Shown here: positions 51,501-60,210 of the stretch, in pieces
Layout: each line of letters starts with the position of its first letter
How positions within the stretch are numbered: the first letter of the stretch is position 1
Origin: Candidatus Saccharimonadota bacterium
Lineage (GTDB): Bacteria; Patescibacteriota; Saccharimonadia; Saccharimonadales; Saccharimonadaceae
Length of the DNA stretch: 63,337 bases
Assembly: GCA_017512095.1 (NCBI GenBank)
Contig: JAFWHC010000005.1
Coordinates: 1 to 63,337, forward strand
Direction of reading: 5' to 3'
Translations under genes and position numbers: made by a program
The notes under the pieces: model-generated
The model's input: the letters and a program-made list of their open reading frames with translations, nothing else
What the model was told of the DNA's origin: nothing
The model's database searches: none

Positions 51501-52911
51501 GGGAACGGACGGTCTCGGAGCCGTCGGATTTTTTGATTTTGATTTCGGTTGCGAGGATGTTGGTTAGGCTACCGTAGTTATAGGGAGTTAAAGTCGGTTC
51601 GGCGATTTCGATGCCGTTTTCGACGGCAGTCTCGAAAATTGAGAATTCGTCGCAAAGAGCGCTCTCGCTCGTACAAAGTTTTGCGCCGCTAAAGTTAATA
51701 AGTCCGTTTCCATAGCGATTATCGCGACCAAGGAAACCAAGGTCAACGGCGCGGGTTTTAAGAAACTCGATAGTTTGTTCAAGTGTAAAATCTTTATTAA
51801 AGCTTTTTGCGATGGCGGCGGCGGCAGAGACGTGTGGGGCGGCCATAGACGTACCACTCTGAACGCCATTAATCGAAAGAATATCGACACCGGGAGCCGC
51901 AAAATCAATCATTTTGCCGTAGTTAGAAAAATCCGAGGCGAAAGTTAAAGTTGAGTCGAGAGCAGAAACGGAAATTGTATTGTCGAAACTCGACGGGAAG
52001 CTCTCGTCACTCGTCGACTCATTACCAGCGGAAGCAACAAGAACGATATTTTTAGACCTAGCGCCCTCCATGGCTAAGTATTCTGCTTCTTCGTATTGAT
52101 ACCCACCGAAGCTCATATTGACAACATCAGCAACTTCGTAATAAGAGATATAGTCTAAGCCCGCAATAATGTCGGAGGAATATAGACTCCGACCCTCAGA
52201 AAGACGAACTGGATAAATCTTAACGCTAGCGGGAGTACCTTCAGCGACGGTTCCGGCGGTATGGGAGCCATGACCGAATTCGTCGACCATATAGGTTTTT
52301 GAGGAGGTGATTACGTCGTAAGTTCCGGCGAGTTTTTCTTCGCCAAAATGAGACTTAAACAGCTCGACATCAAGGCCGGTATCCGCAACAGCGACGACAA
52401 CATCGGCGGCATCGTAATCGTTCTCTAGAATTTCCTTGGCGTGGTCAAGACCCATCGCAGAAATCCCCCAGGACATATATCCGTCTCCTGATTCTTCGCC
52501 GTCGTCATGGATTTCTCGGATAACGTTCTCGGAAACGGTCAAGGTTGGATCGGAATTGAGTTGGGAGAAGGCAAGGTCCTTCATTTCTGAGGTTTCAAAT
52601 TCGAGGAAATATTGGTTGTTAGCGGCGGCAATGACGGATTTGGCGCCGTAAGTGTTTTTAGGAGGCTCGGCAGAGGAAACAATCAAGATATTTTCCTTAT
52701 TGTCGCTCTCGGCCAAGGTAGAATAATCCTCGAGATATTTTTCCATGAAAGATTCAGGAAGTTCGGAAATGTTAACTAGAGGATTCGTTTCGGTCGCGGA
52801 GGACTTTGGCTCAGCAGAGGAAAGTTTTAGTACGCCGAATGTCAAAATCGCAACAAGAAACGAAGCAAAAAGAAAAGATTTTGACGACAAAGAAAAATAG
52901 TGTTTTTGCAT
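48520..52911 (-). CDS. Secreted subtilisin-like protease with leucine-rich repeats and IPNTG anchor
   Basis: 1463 residues. Signal peptide 1-33; an S8 peptidase domain at about 150-410 with the triad Asp in VADTGLD near 174, His in GHGSHTAG near 214 and Ser in SGTSMAAPHV near 354; then BspA-type leucine-rich repeats (about 600-850; LESIELPDAVTSIGDRAFASS type), more beta domains, a second LRR-like stretch (about 1190-1290), a PTD tandem repeat and the sorting-like IPNTG (from about 1415), hydrophobic helix and KKKYHR. Likely a wall-linked protease acting on host or partner proteins. Promoter TTGCAA-17-TATATT at 52980-53008. Confidence 0.85.
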   Translation of the reverse strand: MQKHYFSLSSKSFLFASFLVAILTFGVLKLSSAEPKSSATETNPLVNISELPESFMEKYLEDYSTLAESDNKENILIVSSAEPPKNTYGAKSVIAAANNQYFLEFETSEMKDLAFSQLNSDPTLTVSENVIREIHDDGEESGDGYMSWGISAMGLDHAKEILENDYDAADVVVAVADTGLDVELFKSHFGEEKLAGTYDVITSSKTYMVDEFGHGSHTAGTVAEGTPASVKIYPVRLSEGRSLYSSDIIAGLDYISYYEVADVVNMSFGGYQYEEAEYLAMEGARSKNIVLVASAGNESTSDESFPSSFDNTISVSALDSTLTFASDFSNYGKMIDFAAPGVDILSINGVQSGTSMAAPHVSAAAAIAKSFNKDFTLEQTIEFLKTRAVDLGFLGRDNRYGNGLINFSGAKLCTSESALCDEFSIFETAVENGIEIAEPTLTPYNYGSLTNILATEIKIKKSDGSETVRSLGDFGTKIEIRGYDPYASGEQTVEVSLGDLNTSFKVTNPENWESGWGYRTYVSQYDYYATLDSYKEHNLNIKTLYFPDTIDGYVVSASDAGCMFRGGFEETGFYCANDGNNDSKQYETLIFPSNFKRPSINGTETGNGAFSNVTYIKSLADEIIVGNMSLANLPNLTTLDATIYFEPYVYTDINGNRIEEYGWGPFYRDPSLESITLSSRVSGIPNSAFDGCASLESIELPDAVTSIGDRAFASSGIKSIILKEGIKKIGEGAFAQSSLESISLPASLEEIGENAFSNTNSLTSIAVAEDNPIYDSRFNSNTIVLTAEDKLIVGTKNGNIPVTVKSIAKGAFQSLDTLATVEIPEGVETIEDGAFIENFYLTKVILPRSLTSMTKRAFDVNPLGDTPSIPSNEVFWVWDNTYAKDRVVEFDWPYVLMDELTEEPPAISYFGFEHIPEDERYKAKDKATPDNTIITVYYYDEESGKILDESEIISNFSVEYNDGSSEAIIGGYNHLVFTFDTVSGYKNLKFNVYYNADYLTVEDYTLPTDISAYPGQYLDEIELPEGFSWMNPEEIVEEGKTEYLVRFTPSDTVNYAPVDDIPLTITLKTASTFAEVFPDANLRACIVYNLNAKNGTSLTEETISLEDDVYPMTELDCTQSEVEPSSPTFPVADARGIEKLINLKSLSLRSGASEEDKLKRINLSKNEALESLVVMDTNLAELDLSNAPNLSDLKILNNSETPLVKTSTYLEWREDESGVGSAVMNISNLDFLKNADFSVEPYGWSEPVSATYDEETGLITLGSGGPTELIITVTDPNGGPDTVYRLDGAVRKLFFTAVVDNEEIAKNLDLSYAYTNSKIDPKESAEYLLIILGYDPSKYIVEDIHIASDDDMFVVRESDVYFTVRYKTKSTTPPTDPTDPTDPTDPTDPEVPDDPIFPIIPTENGSTPASPDVKIPNTGSYAAKPESLSSIDRSQTLLGIILTTVSLILIFVVSHIIKKKYHR
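48746..48790 (-). repeat. Five 9-bp tandem repeats
   Basis: Five copies of a 9-bp unit (GGATCGGTT/C) inside the protease gene encode the Pro-Thr-Asp linker. Copy-number change would alter stalk length in frame. Confidence 0.85.
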
Positions 52912-52979
52912 ATTTATTTTTATGAGTTAAAGTTTCTTTGTTTGTTTTTGCCGGAAACTAGCACCTTCTACTTACTCTA

Positions 52980-53008
52980 AATATAGCATGAGCGCGATAT
53001 AATTGCAA
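52980..53008 (-). promoter_or_regulatory. Promoter of the subtilase gene
   Basis: TTGCAA (53003-53008), 17 nt, TATATT (52980-52985) on the minus strand. Confidence 0.7.
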
Positions 53009-53020
53009 TACTTTGCATCA

Positions 53021-53046
53021 AAAAAGTTCCCTTTCGGGAACTTTTA
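53021..53046 (-). terminator. Terminator of the agmatine operon
   Basis: AAAAGTTCCC-GAAA-GGGAACTTTT with flanking T on the minus strand, directly after the aguA stop. Confidence 0.85.
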
Positions 53047-53051
53047 AGTGG

Positions 53052-54173
53052 CTAGGCTTTTGGTACTTGCTGTGTGATGCAGTGAATGTTGCCGCCGCCA
53101 AGTAGGATTTCGCGGGCGTAAACCGTTTCAATGGTCTTGTCCGGGAAGCAATCTTGAAGGATGTTGATTGCGGCTTGGTCGTGTTCGTCGTTGAAGACAG
53201 GCAAAATCACGGCGCCGTTACAGTTGTAATAGTTGATGTAGCTCGCCGGCAAGCGATCGCCTTCATTGCGCGGGAAAGTGCCTTCGACGACATCGACGCC
53301 TTCGGATTCTTCCTTGGTAATCGTGATTGGGTTTGGGACATGGATTTTGATGATTTCCAGTTTCCTGCCCTTGGCATCGGTGACTGATTCAAGGTATTCT
53401 AAATCTTTTTTGCTGCGCTCGTGTTGCGGGTCCTGCTCGTTATCCTCCCATGCGAGGACGACCTTGCCTGGGGCGACGAACTGACAGACGTTATCAACGT
53501 GGCCATTGGTGTCTTCGTCCTTATAAATTCCGTATGGAATCCAGAGGACTTTTTCGGCACCGCAATAATCGAGAAGATATTTTTCAATCTCTTCTTTCGT
53601 GAGGTCTGGGTTTCTACCTTTATCGAGGCAGGTTTCTTCCGTGACGAGGAGCGTGCCTTCGCCATCAGAGTGAACCGAGCCGCCTTCGAGGACGAAGTCG
53701 TCGGTGCGGTAGCGGTCGGCACCTTCAATGGCACAGACTTTGGCGGCGATTTGGTCGTCGAAGTCCCACGGGAAGTAAATCCCGTTATAGAGTCCGCCGT
53801 AGCCATTAAACTTCCAGTCAACCGCGCGAAGGTCGCCTTCACCGTTAATCACGAAAGTTGGGCCGGTGTCGCGAATCCAGGAGTCGTTGTTGCTAATTTC
53901 TACGACGTGAACGTTCTCTAGGTTCATGCCGAGAACGTGAGCATACTGCGACTCGTTGACACCGAGAACGACAGGTTCGTGCTTTGCAATTGCTTTAATC
54001 ACTTCAACAAACGCGTGTTGCGCGGGCTTAGCCCCGCCCCGCCAGTTGTCGGGGCGTTCGGGCCAAAGCAGATAGGTCGCAACGTGTTCGCTGAGCTCTG
54101 ACGGCATGTAGAAGCCGTCCTGTTTTGGAGTCCTATCGTTTATTCGCACGGCGGAGTGCCTTTCTTGCTTCAT
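53052..54173 (-). CDS. aguA: Agmatine deiminase
   Basis: 373 residues from the ATG at 54173 (MKQERHS), the start expected for this family; it overlaps the antiporter's end by about 40 nt. Motifs: DGFYMPSE near 20, WIRDTGPTF near 97, GHVDN near 220 and the catalytic Cys in GGGNIHCITQQ near 366. It hydrolyses agmatine to N-carbamoylputrescine and ammonia. It is the last gene of an operon with a putrescine carbamoyltransferase and an antiporter. Confidence 0.93.
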   Translation of the reverse strand: MKQERHSAVRINDRTPKQDGFYMPSELSEHVATYLLWPERPDNWRGGAKPAQHAFVEVIKAIAKHEPVVLGVNESQYAHVLGMNLENVHVVEISNNDSWIRDTGPTFVINGEGDLRAVDWKFNGYGGLYNGIYFPWDFDDQIAAKVCAIEGADRYRTDDFVLEGGSVHSDGEGTLLVTEETCLDKGRNPDLTKEEIEKYLLDYCGAEKVLWIPYGIYKDEDTNGHVDNVCQFVAPGKVVLAWEDNEQDPQHERSKKDLEYLESVTDAKGRKLEIIKIHVPNPITITKEESEGVDVVEGTFPRNEGDRLPASYINYYNCNGAVILPVFNDEHDQAAINILQDCFPDKTIETVYAREILLGGGNIHCITQQVPKA

Positions 54174-55587
54174 CTTTCTTACCAGCGCGGAAGACGAGAA
54201 CCTCGCCAATGACGATGCAGACGATAGAGCTGATGATTAGAACTTTGTTGTCGAGAATAGCTTCCATGTCAAACTCTGGAATGAGCGTGAAGAAGAGGGA
54301 GATGAAGAGCATGATGACAGGAACGATGCCCATGAGAGCAATCTTGCCAGCGCCACCTTTGATCCAGTAACCCTTCTTGTCTTGGATGCCTTTTTTGTGA
54401 AGCTTCATGAAGGCAAAGAACATCGGGACATAGCCAATGAGGAGGCAGAAGAGCGAGAGATCGAAGAAGGCCCAGAACATGTTCGTGAGTTCTTCGGCTT
54501 CGGGGAAGACATAGGCGAGAATGATGCCAGCGACGGCGAGAACCGCAGCGACAACACTCGTCCAGATGGAGACGATGTAGGGAGCGCCGTCCTTGTTGGT
54601 CTTGGTCCAGGATTTCGGGAAGATACCGTCTTTGGCGGCATAAGCCGTGACGGAGTAAACGCCGAATTGCCAGGAAGAAATGTTCGCAATAAGGGTATAA
54701 AGGAAGAGACAAGCGACGACGGTGACGATGGCGGAAATTGCGCTGGCGGAGAGGCCGACGGTCTCGAGCAGGATTTGATAGGAGTCAAGCAAGCCAGAGT
54801 TGGTAGCGAGTTCCTCGAACGGAACAGCGACGCCAATGCCGAAGCTTGGTAAGATGTAGAAGAGAGCGATTAAGACAGCGCCGAGGATAATCGCTTGAGG
54901 AATTTGTTTCTTTGGGTTGTCCATATCATCAATGAACGTGCCGACAACTTCGAAGCCAAGCATGTTGAAGATGATAAGCGAAACAAAGCTGACACCAGCC
55001 CAGTCAAAGCCGCCGCCTTCAGCGATGAGCGGAACGAAATCGTGCCAGCTTTCGATTGGGTTAGCGGAACCTTGTTTAATGAAGACGTAGATGCCCATGG
55101 CACCAATACCGGCGAGGACAATGAACTTCACAATTGCGCCGAGGTTGGCAACCCAGGCGGACTGGGAAATGCGGAGATTGCCCAGGATTGTGACGAGGAC
55201 GATGTAGCCGAGCTGGATGAGGAGCGCCGTGACGAGCGTAACTTCAATGCCAAAGGCCGTCATTATTAAAGTTGTCGCGAGGTCAGCGAGCGAGGCGATC
55301 CAAAGTGGGAAGTTTACCCAGTAGAACCAAGCAACGCGGCCAGCCCATTTTTTGCCAAGGGCTTTTTTAACCCAGGTATACATACCACCCTCACTTGGAT
55401 ATTGTGTACCGAGCTCGGCGGAAATTAAGGCGTAGGGGATAAAGAAGCCGAGAATCATAATTACCCACCACGCGTACTGAGAGTTCCCGATGGCGGCGGT
55501 CGGCGCGACGGCGTCAATCACGAGAACGATACAGACTGTCGCGAGTACGGCGCTGAACAGCCTGAACTTTGGCTTTTTAGCTGGCAT
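54133..55587 (-). CDS. aguD: Agmatine/putrescine antiporter (APC family)
   Basis: 484 residues with 12 membrane segments. The APC N-terminus (helix 1 with VLATVCIVLVIDAV and PTAAIGNS, then SAELGTQYPSEGGMYTWVKKALG near 58-80) and helix 6/7 motifs are clear. Context between putrescine carbamoyltransferase and agmatine deiminase makes agmatine-in/putrescine-out exchange the likely reaction. Its ATG overlaps the stop of ptcA by one base. Confidence 0.85.
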   Translation of the reverse strand: MPAKKPKFRLFSAVLATVCIVLVIDAVAPTAAIGNSQYAWWVIMILGFFIPYALISAELGTQYPSEGGMYTWVKKALGKKWAGRVAWFYWVNFPLWIASLADLATTLIMTAFGIEVTLVTALLIQLGYIVLVTILGNLRISQSAWVANLGAIVKFIVLAGIGAMGIYVFIKQGSANPIESWHDFVPLIAEGGGFDWAGVSFVSLIIFNMLGFEVVGTFIDDMDNPKKQIPQAIILGAVLIALFYILPSFGIGVAVPFEELATNSGLLDSYQILLETVGLSASAISAIVTVVACLFLYTLIANISSWQFGVYSVTAYAAKDGIFPKSWTKTNKDGAPYIVSIWTSVVAAVLAVAGIILAYVFPEAEELTNMFWAFFDLSLFCLLIGYVPMFFAFMKLHKKGIQDKKGYWIKGGAGKIALMGIVPVIMLFISLFFTLIPEFDMEAILDNKVLIISSIVCIVIGEVLVFRAGKKDEARKALRRANKR

Positions 55588-56606
55588 TAGTTGCCCTCCT
55601 TTTGTTGTTTAATATAGTCGAGCGTTTCTTGAGCTTTCTTGCCAAAGTAAAGCACAAGGCCACGCTGAGCGGTCAAGCGGTTTTCCGCCTGATCGAAGCA
55701 AATTGAGTTTTCGCCGTCCATGACAGAATCGGTCACTTCCTCGCCGCGGTTTGCCGGGAGGCAGTGCATGAACTTACAATTGGGATTTTCTGTTGCCGCC
55801 ATTAGGTCGTCGTTAACCTGGAAGGTCGGGAAGAAATCTTGCATGTAAACTTCTTTTGGAGTTTCTTTGTCGTAAAGGCCGTACCAAACGTCGGTATAGA
55901 CGAAGTCGGCGCCTTTTAGACAGTCACGGTTTGACGTGAACTCGACGGAGCCGCCGTATTTTTCGACGTTTCGTCCGCCAATCGCGCGGAATTTTTCTTC
56001 AAGTAATTTATGATCGGGACCGTAGTGGACGAAGTTCATGCCGAGCTTAGTCGTAATCATCATGAGGCTAGCACAGACTTGCGTGCAATCGCCAACGAAG
56101 ACGACTTTGACGTCGTTCCACTTTTTCTCCGGAGGGAGATTGTCGAGAATAGTGATGATGTCGCCCATTTCTTGGGTCGGGTGGTTGTAGTCAGACATGC
56201 CGTTGATGACGGGGATGTCGGCGTATTTGGCGAGAGCGACGACGGATTCGTGACGGTCGACGCGAGCCATCGCTATGTCACACATGCGGCCGAAGACGCG
56301 CGCGGTGTCTTCGATGGTTTCGTGTGCGCCGAGCTGAATTGCGCCCGGAGCCAGGTTCAAAGCGTGTCCACCAAGCTGGCTCATCGCCACCTCAAAGGAG
56401 ACACGGGTTCGCGTGGACTTCTGCTCAAAGAGCATCGCGAGATTCTTATGATACATCGTGTCGAGAGTCCCACCCGACTTGATGAAGTCACGAACCACAA
56501 CGGAAGTTTTGACGATGTCGAGGATTTCGTCCTGGTCAAAGTCTTCGGTCGTGATGTAATCCTTTTTCGAAGGAGTATCGTGACTCAGCTTATATAAATT
56601 ATCCAT
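55587..56606 (-). CDS. ptcA: Putrescine carbamoyltransferase
   Basis: 339 residues. Carbamoyl-phosphate motif STRTRVSFE near 64-72, HPTQE near 142, and HCLPANRGEEV near 285. The region where ornithine carbamoyltransferases have DVWxSMG reads YTDVWYGLYD (near 238-247), as in putrescine carbamoyltransferases. It splits carbamoylputrescine into putrescine and carbamoyl phosphate. TATAAT ends 7 nt before the ATG. Ornithine specificity is less likely given the next two genes. Confidence 0.88.
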   Translation of the reverse strand: MDNLYKLSHDTPSKKDYITTEDFDQDEILDIVKTSVVVRDFIKSGGTLDTMYHKNLAMLFEQKSTRTRVSFEVAMSQLGGHALNLAPGAIQLGAHETIEDTARVFGRMCDIAMARVDRHESVVALAKYADIPVINGMSDYNHPTQEMGDIITILDNLPPEKKWNDVKVVFVGDCTQVCASLMMITTKLGMNFVHYGPDHKLLEEKFRAIGGRNVEKYGGSVEFTSNRDCLKGADFVYTDVWYGLYDKETPKEVYMQDFFPTFQVNDDLMAATENPNCKFMHCLPANRGEEVTDSVMDGENSICFDQAENRLTAQRGLVLYFGKKAQETLDYIKQQKEGN

Positions 56607-56665
56607 AAGTTTAATTATATATTAAATTCTGTCAAACCACAAGCGGAATGGAATAGCTTTTGTCG

Positions 56666-59203
56666 CTAAATATAGTTCGTGCGGTCGTCATTACTCATTT
56701 GCGCAAGCACGCCGGCATAGTTTGCTGGATTGTTACGAATCTCAGTAAACTGCGTGTTGAAACGTTGTCGGACTCGTCCGACTGCGCTTCGGCGGCCTGC
56801 AGCCGATGAGAGGGCTTGGCGAGTTGAATCAAACATGGTAGCAGACTGTGCAATCGAGATTCGGTTTGCAATTGCCTGTTGTTCCGCGTCACTATAAGCC
56901 ATGTTTGTGAGAAATTGATTGAATTTGTTGGCTTGATCTGAGGCAGTTAAGGAAGTCGAAGCACGAGCGACGACATTAGTCTGAAGACCAGCGAACGCGG
57001 CGCGGTTTGTTGAAGCAACGTGAGACATAAATGCGTAAACATCTTTATCCGCGTTCGCGAGCGAGGTTTCGCCTTTAGCGTTGAGCTGCGCAGCCAAAGC
57101 GCCGCTATCAATGAAGGTCTTAAAATCACCAGTCCCGCCAGCGCCTTTATACTTAGTGTATTCTTTCATGAAGGTATCGCCAGAGCTACCCATTTCTCGC
57201 TCAATCGAAGCGCGCATGGTCGGATCGGACATCACTGCGGCGTTATTGTAGAGTGCAGTTAACGCTTCTTCTCTGCCTCCTTTTTGGAGAAGATCACGGA
57301 AGGCAGCAACAAAGCGTTGTGGGTCGAGCTTTCTCAATGCGTCGTTAAGCTCGTTGTTGACGGTCGTCTTATCAGAATCTTGATACATTCCTTGGTATTG
57401 GCGAATGGTGCCACCAGAAACCTGCTGCGCTTGCTGATACGCCATGTTGCGGACGCCGTAGAGAGCGCGGCCTACTCGACTGGTCGGAGGAGTGATACCG
57501 CCAGTGGCGCTGCCATAGCGTCTTTGGTGGCGGTTAATAATGCGGTTAGCGCGAGCATTCTGACGATTCATATTTGCGTAGCGCATGGTATTTGAGTTTG
57601 CGGTTCGCTGAGCCAGACCCCCAGCCCAACGACCTCGAAGTCCATTAAGAGCCGCTCCAAGCTGACCGGTGGCGCGATAGGCATTTCTGGTTAAGCCAGG
57701 AATGAGGAAAAGTGGGCCAGCCTCGGCGACCATAGCAACGAGAATGATGAATAAGTTGTTCTCTGCGGCGCCAGAAGCGAGGATGATTTTTGAAGCAAGA
57801 CGTCCGCCAGCAATCATTAGCGCAGCGATTGGATATAAAACGAGCATACCGCGAAGAAGTTGCGCCCAACGGTCAAATAAATTCTTTGTATTGGGCAAGG
57901 TGTAGCATACGAATGCAAGCGGAGAAATAGCGACGAGGAGAACGACGACAGTTTGGCGCATTGCAAGCATAAAGAAAAGGAAGAGTACGGAAACAAGAGC
58001 GCCTACTAGAACTGGCACAACCGCGAGAAGAGCCCCGGAAATCATTGTCCAGAGAGCACCCGCGCCACCAGCTACGATGCCAGTTACGGTGAGACCGCCG
58101 AGGACGGCTAAGACAGTAAAGATTATACTTGTGGCATAACCAATGCCAGAAAGTGCCGAAGCGCTCGTGACGTCTATATTTATGTCGTTTATTAAGCTGT
58201 AAACGCCCGAGCCGGCAATGTTGGAGATGTCAACCAACAGTTGGCAGATGTAGAAGGAAAGGTTAACTAAAATAGCGGCAGTGATAAGCTTTGGGAGTGT
58301 CTTCTTGATGCCATAGTTATCAATACCGATACCGGTTATTTGAGAGAAGATGACGACTAGGAGCAGAATAACAAAAATTACGTTGGCAAAATCGCGAAAA
58401 ACAGACCACGCTTGGAACGTGCCATTGTTGGCGCCGGTAGCATCAAAGAGGCCAGAGCGAATTTGAAGAGAGGGTTCGATAATAGTTTCGTATGCCCAAA
58501 CGCTGGCGCTGGCAGCAAGCTCAAGCACGGGGCATAGAACCCAACCCAAAGCACCAGCAGTGCTGTGGCAAGTGGCTTCGGTTGTTGGCTCGGTCGGCTG
58601 GCCAGCAGGTTCTCTAGAAGGGTCGTAGTATTGTGTCGTGACGGTTGAAGAGGGGATAGTAGTGCCGACCGTGTTGGTCGAAGAATAGTAATAGCCCCTT
58701 GGCGGGCCGGCATCTACCGCCAACAGCTCTGCATATAGGCAGCCCGGGCCGTTGTTGTTGGGGTTGAGCGTGCAAGTGACCCCATCGGGAACAATTTGAA
58801 TGATCGCCTGGATTTGTAAATCATTTGTTTTGCTTGAAGGAATATCAACAGTAGCAACAGGCGTGCCATTATTAGAAACGATGAGTTTACAGTTTTTGCT
58901 ACCGTCCGCTTCACAGTCAGTGTAGTTAGTGCCGCTCGAATCGCCGCCAACAATCATGTAACTTATAGTAACGTCATTGTTACCGTTGTTTGCGAACAGG
59001 GTTTTAGCAGGGACAGTTGTGGTTGCGATGCGATTTTTGTTGCGGTCGTAAAGTTCTATTGTGTAGTTCTTGTTATTATCAACGTCAGCAGAGGCGGGAG
59101 TTGTAAAGCTAAAGATGGTTAGAAAGCTCGGAATTATGAGAAGTGCGGCGAGGGCAGCTAAGGCTAAAGATTTGAATTTCTTACAAAAAATTCTCGAGTA
59201 CAT
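56666..59203 (-). CDS. VirB6/TrbL-like type IV secretion membrane protein
   Basis: 845 residues. Signal peptide (about 1-39, AAL..TTPASA), an extracellular N-terminal domain to about 230 with paired Cys, then six to eight membrane helices at about 260-500 with WGAL-like Gly/Ala-rich loops (VTGIVAGGAGALWTMISGALLAVVPVLVGAL in part), then a long polar Gln/Arg/Asn-rich tail (500-845). This layout is that of CPR VirB6-like channel proteins. The long tail is likely cytoplasmic. TATAAT ends 6 nt before the ATG. Other T4SS genes are not in the window. Confidence 0.75.
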   Translation of the reverse strand: MYSRIFCKKFKSLALAALAALLIIPSFLTIFSFTTPASADVDNNKNYTIELYDRNKNRIATTTVPAKTLFANNGNNDVTISYMIVGGDSSGTNYTDCEADGSKNCKLIVSNNGTPVATVDIPSSKTNDLQIQAIIQIVPDGVTCTLNPNNNGPGCLYAELLAVDAGPPRGYYYSSTNTVGTTIPSSTVTTQYYDPSREPAGQPTEPTTEATCHSTAGALGWVLCPVLELAASASVWAYETIIEPSLQIRSGLFDATGANNGTFQAWSVFRDFANVIFVILLLVVIFSQITGIGIDNYGIKKTLPKLITAAILVNLSFYICQLLVDISNIAGSGVYSLINDINIDVTSASALSGIGYATSIIFTVLAVLGGLTVTGIVAGGAGALWTMISGALLAVVPVLVGALVSVLFLFFMLAMRQTVVVLLVAISPLAFVCYTLPNTKNLFDRWAQLLRGMLVLYPIAALMIAGGRLASKIILASGAAENNLFIILVAMVAEAGPLFLIPGLTRNAYRATGQLGAALNGLRGRWAGGLAQRTANSNTMRYANMNRQNARANRIINRHQRRYGSATGGITPPTSRVGRALYGVRNMAYQQAQQVSGGTIRQYQGMYQDSDKTTVNNELNDALRKLDPQRFVAAFRDLLQKGGREEALTALYNNAAVMSDPTMRASIEREMGSSGDTFMKEYTKYKGAGGTGDFKTFIDSGALAAQLNAKGETSLANADKDVYAFMSHVASTNRAAFAGLQTNVVARASTSLTASDQANKFNQFLTNMAYSDAEQQAIANRISIAQSATMFDSTRQALSSAAGRRSAVGRVRQRFNTQFTEIRNNPANYAGVLAQMSNDDRTNYI

Positions 59204-59251
59204 ATATATATTATATATGTAAACTTAAGCGTTTTCAAGCAGAAAGTTAGT

Positions 59252-60193
59252 TTAGCGGGTGATGATGGTGCCAGATTTGAGCTTTAAGGCGTCTTCGAGA
59301 TTGTCGAGGGAGCAGATGATGCCGACTTTGCCCTTTTTGGCAAATTCGGTGGCGGCAGTGATTTTCGGGAGCATCGAGCCGGCCTTGAAGAAGCCTTGTC
59401 TAGAGTAATATTCGGCTTCTTTGCTTGTCAGATTTTTTAGTGCTGATTGTTCGGGCTTGCCAAAGTTAATATAAGCGAAGTCGACGGCAGTAACAGAGAG
59501 GAATAGGTCGGCTTTTATCAGCTCGGCGAGTTTTTCGGCGGCGAAATCTTTGTCGATGACAGCATCGACGCCTTTGATGAGACGTAAGATTTTTGTGCGG
59601 TAGACAGGAACACCGCCGCCGCCAGCGGCGATGACGATAGCGCCGGATTTAACGAGGTCGAGGATTTCGCGTTTTTCGACGATGGACTTTGGTTTCGGGC
59701 TTGGAACGACGCGACGATAGCCGCGACCGGAGTCTTCCTTGACGATCCAGCCTTTTTCCTTGGCGAGTTTTAAGGCTTCCTTTTCGGTATAGAACTGACC
59801 AACGGGCTTGGTCGGGTTTTTGAAGGCGGGGTCGTTTTTATCAACTTCGACCTGAGTGACGACGGTGGCAACTTTTTTATTTTTTCCTTCCTTTAAGAAT
59901 GCGTTTTGAATTGACTGTGCAAGCCAATAACCAATTTGGCCCTGGCTCATCGCGACGGCAGTTTCGAGGGGCATAGCGGGAGCTTTTTCTGAAGCGGCTT
60001 GTTCTTCGTGAATCAAAATGTTTCCAACTTGGGGACCGTTGCCGTGGGCGAGAACGATTTCATATTTTGAGCTAAGCTCGGCGATGAGTTTGCCAACTTT
60101 CTCGGCGACCTTTTTTTGTGCCTCGGCCGACACCTCGCCATTTTTTTGCAAGGCGTTACCGCCGAGGGCGATGACGACACGTTTTTTTGTCAT
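59252..60193 (-). CDS. arcC: Carbamate kinase
   Basis: 313 residues. VIALGGNAL at 6-14, LAHGNGPQVG near 49-58, IAAGGGGVPVY near 205-215 and VIDKDFAAEKLAEL near 228 are the usual carbamate kinase motifs. It makes ATP from carbamoyl phosphate, the last step of the agmatine pathway encoded just downstream (separated by the VirB6-like gene). It has an SD (AAAGGAAAC) and lies 17 nt after pgi, so they share a transcript. Confidence 0.93.
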   Translation of the reverse strand: MTKKRVVIALGGNALQKNGEVSAEAQKKVAEKVGKLIAELSSKYEIVLAHGNGPQVGNILIHEEQAASEKAPAMPLETAVAMSQGQIGYWLAQSIQNAFLKEGKNKKVATVVTQVEVDKNDPAFKNPTKPVGQFYTEKEALKLAKEKGWIVKEDSGRGYRRVVPSPKPKSIVEKREILDLVKSGAIVIAAGGGGVPVYRTKILRLIKGVDAVIDKDFAAEKLAELIKADLFLSVTAVDFAYINFGKPEQSALKNLTSKEAEYYSRQGFFKAGSMLPKITAATEFAKKGKVGIICSLDNLEDALKLKSGTIITR

Positions 60194-60210
60194 ATAGTTT
60201 CCTTTCTATT

